Assembly (NCBI GenBank): GCA_003003725.1
Contig: PVWI01000011.1
Location: 1 to 41,685 of the forward strand
DNA from: a filamentous cyanobacterium Phorm 6
GTDB taxonomy: Bacteria; Cyanobacteriota; Cyanobacteriia; Cyanobacteriales; Microcoleaceae
Reading direction: 5' to 3'
DNA length: 41,685 nt
Part shown: positions 35,334 to 41,685 of the stretch, one piece after another
Position numbering within the stretch: position 1 is the stretch's first letter
Layout of the letters: each line of letters opens with the position of its first letter
Made by a program: the position numbers and the translations under genes
The notes under the pieces: generated by a model
Told to the model about the DNA's origin: nothing
The model's database searches: none
The model's input: the letters and a program-made list of their open reading frames with translations, nothing else

Positions 35334-35359
35334 ATGATTATTATATCGCATTTAAGCCC

Positions 35360-35524
35360 TAGGGTGTGTCGCCATCGACAACCCTTCATCAACAGCGACA
35401 ATCTCATGGCGACGCACCTGCTCTTTTCCAGAGATGAGGAAAAAAACCAACATTTTGATAAGGTGCGTCGCTACTCGAAAAGTCGATTTTTATTGACAGA
35501 TTTTTGCAAGGCGACGCACCCTAC
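35360..35524. repeat. Two GTGCGTCGC palindromic repeats
   Basis: Two hairpin units (about 35360-35419 and 35461-35524) with arms AGGTGCGTCGC / GCGACGCACCCTAC. The family also occurs at 4719 and, diverged, at 33798. The rest of this 413-base gap is the adjacent MITE. Confidence 0.7.
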
Positions 35525-35540
35525 GGCTACAGCTTTGAGG

Positions 35541-36686
35541 TTAGGATGGGAGCCTATCCTCGATCGCAATATAAGGCTCACCATGAGTACCCGTATAGAT
35601 TTGAGTCGGGCGATAAATGCGGTTTGTCTCTAGCTGTTCCTTCCAGTGAGCTAGCCAACCGGCAACCCGGGCGATCGCAAAAACCGGCGTAAACAAATCG
35701 ATCGGAATTCCCATTTTCCGGTAAACCAGACCCGAATAAAAATCTACATTAGCATAAATTCCTTTCTGCCCCAATTTCTCCTCAACCACTTCTTCCAACT
35801 TGACAGCAATGTCGTAATAATCGTCGTGTCCGAAGTTTTCAAACAACTGTTCCGCTAACCCTTGGAGAATAGTTGCTCTCGGATCTTTCACCTTATAAAC
35901 TCGGTGTCCGAATCCCATGATTTTGTCCTTATTTGCAACGCACTTCTCCACAAAAGGCCGCACATTTTCTACCGAACCAATTTGCTCCAACATCTCAATC
36001 ACTTCTTCATTCGCTCCCCCGTGCAGAGGCCCCGCCAAAGTGCCAACTGCTGAAGCAATCACCCCGTAAGGATCTGTCAGAGTCGAAGCTGTTACCATTG
36101 CCGAAAATGTAGAAGCATTGATTGTATGTTCGGCGTGCAGAGTCAGACAAACGTCAAAAATGTTAGCCAACAGCGGATCTGGTTCTCGCTCGTTTAGCAT
36201 ATAAAGAAAGTTAGCCGAGTAGTTCAAATCATCCCTTGGCCGCACCGGATCATTTCCCCGCCGCATTTGTTGAAACGCTGCTACCATTGTCGGAATTTTG
36301 GCTAGCAGCCGCACTACAGCTTCTCGAATGTATGCTGGGTTGGCCAGAGCTCGGCGCGAGTAGAACAAACCCAAGGCCGCTGCTGAAGCTTGCAGCGCGT
36401 CCATTGGATGTCCTCTTTCAGGAAAGCATTTCATCATGTCCCGGATGCGATATTTGATCCGGCGGTGATAGCGAATTTCATGCTCGAAAGCTTCGAGTTC
36501 TTCCTTTGTTGGAAGTACGCCCCAGATTAATAAATATGAAGTTTCCACAAAGGAACTTTTTAGTGCTAGTTCCTCGATGCTAATCCCGCGATATTCTAGC
36601 ACCCCTTTTTGTCCATCGACGTAACTAATACTGGACAAGGTGGCGGGAACACCTTCTAAACCTGGTTTGAATTCGCCGACGACCAT
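35541..36686 (-). CDS. gltA: Citrate synthase
   Basis: It condenses oxaloacetate and acetyl-CoA to citrate, feeding 2-oxoglutarate for nitrogen assimilation in cyanobacteria. At 381 residues it is a short form of the family. Catalytic and substrate residues are visible: His187 in LHAEHTINAS, His222 in GPLHGGANEEV, His261 in GFGHRVYK and Asp315 in NVDFYSG. The protein looks complete. The family includes 2-methylcitrate synthases, but in cyanobacteria this single copy is normally citrate synthase. It is monocistronic. Confidence 0.96.
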   Translation of the reverse strand: MVVGEFKPGLEGVPATLSSISYVDGQKGVLEYRGISIEELALKSSFVETSYLLIWGVLPTKEELEAFEHEIRYHRRIKYRIRDMMKCFPERGHPMDALQASAAALGLFYSRRALANPAYIREAVVRLLAKIPTMVAAFQQMRRGNDPVRPRDDLNYSANFLYMLNEREPDPLLANIFDVCLTLHAEHTINASTFSAMVTASTLTDPYGVIASAVGTLAGPLHGGANEEVIEMLEQIGSVENVRPFVEKCVANKDKIMGFGHRVYKVKDPRATILQGLAEQLFENFGHDDYYDIAVKLEEVVEEKLGQKGIYANVDFYSGLVYRKMGIPIDLFTPVFAIARVAGWLAHWKEQLETNRIYRPTQIYTGTHGEPYIAIEDRLPS

Positions 36687-36801
36687 TGCGACACCGTGTT
36701 GTGTGAGTTGAATCTTACTGAGAGTACATTACCAGAAACCAAGAGAGTGTCACAGTCTTGACAAATAATCATTTAATTCGCGAGTCAGGCGCAAGGATGC
36801 T

Positions 36802-36872
36802 CAAAAACCGGGTTTTGTCACGGATTTGCCGATCGCACCCCTAGATATTGTCGCCCCTCAAACCCAGTTTTT
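36802..36872. repeat. Weak inverted repeat
   Basis: TCAAAAACCGGGTTTTG and CAAACCCAGTTTTTG form an imperfect stem between gltA and sixA. It resembles the AGAAACCGGGTTT palindromes. Confidence 0.4.
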
Positions 36873-36912
36873 GCGTCCGAGAAAGCGGGAAATAGAGGGT
36901 GCTTCGCGGTTT

Positions 36913-37407
36913 CTAGCAGAGCAAAAACTTGGGCCCAGTTAGCCAGAACATTTGGCTGCGGCCGACTGGGGAGCCTGTTTCGGGGAGGATTAAGCCGATG
37001 ATGCCTGCTTTTTTGAGAATGAGAGCATCTTGCGATCGCCCCCAAAGCAAAGTTTCTGCCCAGTTGCCCAAATCCGGTTGGTGGCCCACTAGGGTTAAGC
37101 TGCGACTGCCTATTTCCTGCCACTGCTTGTACCACTTCAGCCAGTGCCCGATATCTCCCGAGGGTGCGAGGGCTGCGGATTCTTCTATTTTGGAACTCAA
37201 ACCGACTGTTTGCAGGATTTGCGCGGTTTGCGTGGCGCGCAGTAGAGGACTGGTGAGAATCAGATCAAACTGAATTTCGAGATCGTACAGTCGCTGGGCA
37301 ATTTTGTGGGTTTTACGATCGCCCTGTTTAGTCAGGGGCCTTTCCGAGTCTGTATCGTATTCTTCGGATTCCGCTGCGATACCGTGACGGACTAGGTAGA
37401 GATGCAC
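36913..37407 (-). CDS. sixA: Phosphohistidine phosphatase SixA
   Basis: A 164-residue histidine phosphatase. LVRHG at residues 5-9 supplies the catalytic RHG. LILTSPLLRATQTA and LVGHQPDLGNW add the second arginine and histidine of the pocket. SixA removes phosphate from histidine on HPt or PTS proteins. I chose the GTG that gives VHLYLVRHG, with AAGGAC upstream; the longer frame adds 57 residues that fit no histidine phosphatase and run toward the next gene. The target protein is not evident. Confidence 0.9.
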   Translation of the reverse strand: MHLYLVRHGIAAESEEYDTDSERPLTKQGDRKTHKIAQRLYDLEIQFDLILTSPLLRATQTAQILQTVGLSSKIEESAALAPSGDIGHWLKWYKQWQEIGSRSLTLVGHQPDLGNWAETLLWGRSQDALILKKAGIIGLILPETGSPVGRSQMFWLTGPKFLLC

Positions 37408-37528
37408 TGTGGCTGTCCTTGTGATAATTGTGCGATGGCTACGCCCCGGCTTACACGCACTTAGGGATGAAGTTTGGCGCGATCGACATCTTTTTCCTAT
37501 TCTACAACTAGATTGAAATCTGGCGCCG

Positions 37529-40500
37529 TCATCTGGTATGCGCCACGTAGCGATCGCGCCCTTGTCGTTTCGCATCATACAATGCTCGATCGGCTGTGGC
37601 GATCAATTCATCCGGCGATTTTCCCGTGCTGGGAACCATGCTAGCAATTCCCATACTCACAGTCAGGATCGCACTGACATCAGATTGCTCGTGAGGGATG
37701 GCCAAATCTCCGATCGCATCTCGCATCGACTCAGCAACTGCGATCGCCCCAGCAGCATCCGTATTTGGCAGAATAGCAGCAAATTCTTCGCCCCCATAGC
37801 GCACAAACAAATCCGTCGAACGTCTAACCGCAGCCGCCGCAGCTTTCGCCACTTCCACCAAACAAATATCCCCAGCTTGATGTCCGTAGCAATCGTTATA
37901 TCGCTTAAAATAATCCACATCCAACATAATCAATGACAACTGTTGTTTGCCATCCATCAGTCGGTGCCATTCCGACTCCAATCGCTCATCAAAACAGCGG
38001 CGGTTTGCTACTTGGGTTAACCCATCTGTCATAGCCATTAATCTTTCTTGTTCCGCCCGGTTTTTCAGAATCTCCTCGGCTTGCTTGCGTTCTGTAATAT
38101 CAGCGAAAGTCGTCACTACTCCATAGGGTTGAGATTGATTGAGATGGAACAGCGGTTGAGAATTAATCGAAATCCAAGTCAGGGTTTGATCCGATTTGTG
38201 AATGCCCATCACCACATTCGATCGCGCTTCTCCCGTGCGTAGGGTGATCATTGCCGGATGCTGTTCCCCCGGAAACGGTTCGCCATCCTCCCGAATGGTG
38301 CGCCAGTCTAAATCTATGGATTTCAGCCCCATCATTTGGTCTGGGGTTAGCCCGATAATCTTCTCGGCACTCGCATTACAGGCAGTAATTTGTCCGTCTG
38401 CTAGCTGAAGTACGACACCTTCGGTCATGGTAGTAATCACAGAACGATACCTTTCCTCGCTTTCCTGCAATTGACTCAGGAGACTGTTTTTCGCATCAAA
38501 CTCTGAAGCCAGATGCAGGCTCCCGGCCATAAACCCCGCCATTAGTTGTAAAGTTTGGATATCTGACTCTGTAAAGGCAAAGGGTGTAGCTGAAAGGACT
38601 TTTAACACGCCAACCCGATCGTCCTGATAGAACAAGGGAACAACCACCAGTGACCGGATACCAATGCGCTGACAGGCAGACTGATCCACCCGTGCATCGG
38701 TTTCTGAATCATCGCAAAGCATGATTTGGCCGGTCGCAATACATTTTCCCGATAAACTTGTCCCTACTTTCATCCGTAATCCCACATAGTCGCTGGCGAT
38801 ACCGCTCGCCGATCGATACACCAACTCATCCCCTTCAAGCATTTCAATCACGGCCCCATCGGCACCGATCAATTTTTGAGTTCGATCGTTAATCACCGCC
38901 ATCACTGCATCCAGGTTAGGATTGCGGATGGCGATTTCCTGTTGGGTGGCAATCACCACAGCCAGACGCTGGAACTCTTGCTGTAATGATTCTTCTGCTT
39001 GCTTGCGATCGGTGATATCCTTCATAAAGCAGTGATGCCCGATGAATCGCTCCTGCGAGTCGTAGGCTGCCAACATCACCCATTGCTTGTAAAAAATCGA
39101 ACCATCTTTCCTAATACCACGGGCCTCAACCTCCACGCGGCCCTCGGCTAGCATTTTTTGATAAGCCGCCATCATCCTGTCGCAGTCGTCGGGAACAACC
39201 GTTTTCTGCCAATTCATACCAACCATTTCTTCAGGCTGATAACCCGCTATATTCGCGTAGGCTTGATTAACGGTGATGTAGCGTCCGAAAACATCCAGCC
39301 GCGAGATCCCTTCCACGGCATTAGCAAGAGCTGTACTCATTTCTCTGAGTTCTGTTTCCGCCTTGACAAGATCCGTAATGTCTTGGGATGTACCAAACAA
39401 GCGAATGACTTGTCCCTCTCCATTGAGTTCGGCCTGTCCTCGGGCTTCGGTATGGCGGATAGAACCATTCGGGCGCACGATTCTGAGGCGCAATAGATAA
39501 GGCTGCCCGTGAGTGAGCGCTCGTTGAACTACCAGGTGTAGCTGTTTGGCACTTTCGGGATGGTAAAGCTGCAGGTTTTCTTCATAGGTAGGTTCGCCCA
39601 GAGCCCTGTTGCGTCCCACAATCTCGAATAGTTGGGGAGACCAGGTAATTTTACTCGTAATTACGTCCCATTCCCAGTTACCGATGTGGGCAACCCGCTG
39701 GGCTTCTGACAACCGGGCTTCACTCTGTTGCAGGGCTGTTTCCGTCTGCTGGCGGTCGGTAATGTCCTTTTCGTTTACGAGCAACATCGGGTTGCCTGTT
39801 ACCGGGTCGTTGCTACATCGCACGTCCATCTCGTGCCACCGAATTCCCGCCAGAGTAATCACTTGAGTCTCAGCACTAAAGACCTCACCGGACTTGAGAA
39901 CTGCCATTGCTCGCTCTCCTACCCGATCGTCAACAAAGCGGCTCACAAAAGCATTGTCTGTGTTTCCATAACAGCGCAAGGCCGCCGGGTTTTGCAGCAG
40001 CAGCAAGCCTTCTAGGCTGTACAGGGAAACCATCAGCGTGGTGTGGCGGAGTGCTTCGATCGATCGCAGAGTTTCCGGCTCAATTCGATCGACGGTTTCG
40101 ATCGTACCCTGCACCAGCATTGCCAAACGGCCGCCGTCAATCCTGATGCCAGAGCACCGACAGCCGACAGAAACAGGCTCACCGGCCGGGTAAAACGTCG
40201 ACCGCTCGGACAAGGTTTGGCCTTGCTCAAACTGCTGCAGATAGCTCTGCAAGCGAATCCGAGTAGACTCTGACACATCGCTAAAGTTGCGGCTCGTGAG
40301 TTCTTGCCGCGTCGCAGCATTCCACAGGTACAAGGATGCTTGGTTTGCCCACCACATTTGCCAATGCTCAATATCAAATATCCAGATCGGGTTTTGCAAC
40401 AAGTCAAAGGCTCTGAGGTGGATAATATCGCCGCTCAGGGAACTGGCACTGTCTGGTTCCAGGCTATTTTGATGGTTGACTTTTTCTATATTGGTGACAG

Positions 40501-41101
40501 TTTGATCCGGTGCTGTTTCGAGTTGTGGCGGTTGATTTGGCAGCACCGGGTGGTGAGATTCCAGTTGCCGCATCCTCAAGCTGAGCTGCACTGCAACGTG
40601 TTGCAGGATCTGAATGTCGAGAGGTTCCCACTGACGCGGACTTCGGCATTGATGAGCAATCAACAGTCCCCACAGCTTCGGAGATTGCTGCTGTTTGCCA
40701 TCTAGCAAAATTGGTACAACTAAATTTGCCTGTACTTGGAGGCGATCGAGCAATTCGACATCACAAGCTGGAATATGATCGCTGTTAATATCAGCAATGC
40801 TGCTGGTTTGTCCCTGGCTGTAATGCTTTACCCAGGTTTTTTCAAAGCAAGGGTCATAAATCTGTTTTCCCAGGATTCGCTGCCACTCGCCACCAACGGA
40901 TTCAGCCAATACTGCACTATCTCCATGCGGTAGGAAGCGATAAATAATTACGCGATCGGTTTGCAGCAGCACCCTAGTTTCTGCTACCGCACATTGCAAA
41001 ATGCTCTCCAGATCCCCGAACTCGTTGATTTGAATTGCAATTTCTGAAAGTTTTTCTAGAATTTTCTCTAACGACCAAGAGAAATCCTGTTTTGTAGACA
41101 T
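37529..41101 (-). CDS. GAF/PAS multi-sensor diguanylate cyclase
   Basis: A 1190-residue soluble signalling protein. Approximate order: GAF (18-180), PAS (225-330), PAS (345-455), PAS (465-590), PAS (600-700), GAF (715-875), PAS (885-1005) and a GGDEF domain (1020-1190). GGEEF (1103-1107) is the intact active site, and RSTD (1094-1097), five residues before it, is an intact product-inhibition I-site, so active c-di-GMP synthesis with feedback is predicted. There is no EAL domain. The first GAF closely resembles phytochrome/cyanobacteriochrome GAFs (YRFLPHGDSAVLAESV, LQVQANLVVPIL, LWGLLIAHQC) and keeps a cysteine at the bilin-binding place (Cys113), but the next residue is Asp instead of His. 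Confidence 0.93.
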   Translation of the reverse strand: MSTKQDFSWSLEKILEKLSEIAIQINEFGDLESILQCAVAETRVLLQTDRVIIYRFLPHGDSAVLAESVGGEWQRILGKQIYDPCFEKTWVKHYSQGQTSSIADINSDHIPACDVELLDRLQVQANLVVPILLDGKQQQSPKLWGLLIAHQCRSPRQWEPLDIQILQHVAVQLSLRMRQLESHHPVLPNQPPQLETAPDQTVTNIEKVNHQNSLEPDSASSLSGDIIHLRAFDLLQNPIWIFDIEHWQMWWANQASLYLWNAATRQELTSRNFSDVSESTRIRLQSYLQQFEQGQTLSERSTFYPAGEPVSVGCRCSGIRIDGGRLAMLVQGTIETVDRIEPETLRSIEALRHTTLMVSLYSLEGLLLLQNPAALRCYGNTDNAFVSRFVDDRVGERAMAVLKSGEVFSAETQVITLAGIRWHEMDVRCSNDPVTGNPMLLVNEKDITDRQQTETALQQSEARLSEAQRVAHIGNWEWDVITSKITWSPQLFEIVGRNRALGEPTYEENLQLYHPESAKQLHLVVQRALTHGQPYLLRLRIVRPNGSIRHTEARGQAELNGEGQVIRLFGTSQDITDLVKAETELREMSTALANAVEGISRLDVFGRYITVNQAYANIAGYQPEEMVGMNWQKTVVPDDCDRMMAAYQKMLAEGRVEVEARGIRKDGSIFYKQWVMLAAYDSQERFIGHHCFMKDITDRKQAEESLQQEFQRLAVVIATQQEIAIRNPNLDAVMAVINDRTQKLIGADGAVIEMLEGDELVYRSASGIASDYVGLRMKVGTSLSGKCIATGQIMLCDDSETDARVDQSACQRIGIRSLVVVPLFYQDDRVGVLKVLSATPFAFTESDIQTLQLMAGFMAGSLHLASEFDAKNSLLSQLQESEERYRSVITTMTEGVVLQLADGQITACNASAEKIIGLTPDQMMGLKSIDLDWRTIREDGEPFPGEQHPAMITLRTGEARSNVVMGIHKSDQTLTWISINSQPLFHLNQSQPYGVVTTFADITERKQAEEILKNRAEQERLMAMTDGLTQVANRRCFDERLESEWHRLMDGKQQLSLIMLDVDYFKRYNDCYGHQAGDICLVEVAKAAAAAVRRSTDLFVRYGGEEFAAILPNTDAAGAIAVAESMRDAIGDLAIPHEQSDVSAILTVSMGIASMVPSTGKSPDELIATADRALYDAKRQGRDRYVAHTR

Positions 41102-41467
41102 CTCCGTGTTCCTTTTTTAAAAGCAAACTTATACTATTCTAACCTGCGACAAATAAATATAATAATTTGTTTTAATTCGTAGCAATGGGTTGTTTGGTTT
41201 GGCAACGAAACCCACACTTTATGTTTGGATAAAGATTTTTTTGAAATGCTACAATTCCTTTTTTATGTGACTTAGCCCAAAAATTATGTTTTTCCCTCTC
41301 TATTTTGCTTATTGTACGGCGCTTTGTTTCTAAAAATTTATCGAAATTCTCCTGCCTAAACTAGAAACACTTGTGATTTTTTTAACTATTTTATAGGAAA
41401 AATAAAAAAAATTAGCCTCTAATTTTATTAAGTTTTAATAATTATGTTTTGGACTTTAGTAAAGTAG
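41102..41467. other. AT-rich upstream region of the cyclase gene
   Basis: No gene is visible. It should hold the promoter of the diguanylate cyclase, but I cannot choose one among many AT-rich hexamers. Confidence 0.5.
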
Positions 41468-41684
41468 ATAGGGCTTGCTGAAGATAACTAGAAGCTATGA
41501 CTGCCAATGATTTCAAGATTTTTAAACACAAAAAAGTGCTTTTGTTATGACGTTTGTAGGCTCAAAATCCTTGGATTTCGGTGGAAAATTGTGGAGTAAA
41601 TTTGGGAACCCATCTCCGAATCTCCCATTTTTCAAGCTGTTTGGCACCTAGATTCGATTTGTGGGCTTTTTCAGCAAGCCCTAT
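41468..41684. mobile_element. 217-bp inverted-repeat element at the window edge
   Basis: ATAGGGCTTGCTGAA at the left and its exact complement at the right give 15-base terminal repeats. There is no coding capacity between them. GGGCTTGCTGAA-like ends occur on insertion sequences in cyanobacteria, so this may be a MITE or internally deleted copy. Target duplication cannot be tested because the right flank is missing. Confidence 0.6.
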
Positions 41685-41685
41685 T

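Noticed and set aside
37408-37578. N-terminal extension of SixA
   Set aside because: The added 57 residues do not fit histidine phosphatases and run into the end of the cyclase gene; the internal GTG fits exactly.
1-41685. tRNA or rRNA genes
   Set aside because: I looked for T-loop patterns such as GTTCGANTCC with matching acceptor ends and found none; a dedicated tRNA search would settle it.

Overview
The window comes from a cyanobacterium, most likely a filamentous non-heterocystous one of the Oscillatoria/Microcoleus/Phormidium type. The evidence is psbH and psbN on opposite strands, a dense scatter of the HIP1-type octamer GCGATCGC, several cyanobacterial conserved hypothetical proteins, heptanucleotide tandem repeats and many palindromic intergenic repeats. 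The genus is an inference from gene content and repeat style. I see no rRNA, tRNA or CRISPR array.

Layout. 1-1819: a Hen1-Pnkp RNA repair operon, with pnkp cut by the window edge. 1995-4708: a DUF697-type GTPase, a G-rich repeat block and a CPBP membrane protease homologue. 4833-9083: an accessory stretch with a HEPN two-gene module, a Ser/Thr kinase fused to a formylglycine-generating-enzyme-like domain, a small lipoprotein and a HigB/HigA-like toxin-antitoxin pair whose start region is tandemly duplicated. 9176-13304: a housekeeping block (DUF3146, pth, tatA, psbH, then psbN, aroC and a metallo-beta-lactamase-fold hydrolase). 13305-18394: a long non-coding stretch, a Wzz-like two-helix membrane protein, a strong terminator, a candidate 27-residue membrane peptide, a class II aldolase/adducin protein, an overlapping coiled-coil/hypothetical pair and a STAS protein. 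18719-23834: DedA, a hypothetical, three Uma2-family nuclease-like genes, a pilin-like gene broken by a poly-A run, and an eroded Phd/RelE module. 24029-33716: argG, a MITE with a clear target duplication, a glycosyltransferase, a large REC-PAS-GAF-PAS-PAS histidine kinase, a DUF433/DUF5615 pair and the bifunctional arginine dihydrolase/ornithine cyclodeaminase (argZ/agrE). 33717-35540: a repeat-rich island with a MarR fossil, an orphan SMEK-like protein and a second MITE. 35541-41685: gltA, sixA, a 1190-residue GAF/PAS diguanylate cyclase whose first GAF resembles a bilin-binding domain, and an inverted-repeat element at the right edge.

How the genes work together. argG and argZ/agrE are the synthetic and catabolic arms of cyanobacterial arginine metabolism (the ornithine-ammonia cycle); they lie 6 kb apart and are not co-transcribed. 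psbH, tatA, pth and DUF3146 read in one direction with tight spacing and may be one transcript. Several genes fit cell defence or stress: Hen1-Pnkp, the HEPN pair, HigBA, DUF433/DUF5615, the Uma2 group and the SMEK-like protein. They are scattered among repeats rather than forming one obvious new operon. The best candidates for something undescribed are the HEPN module, the SMEK-like orphan, the duplicated toxin start, the GAF domain with a Cys-Asp motif and the 27-residue peptide.
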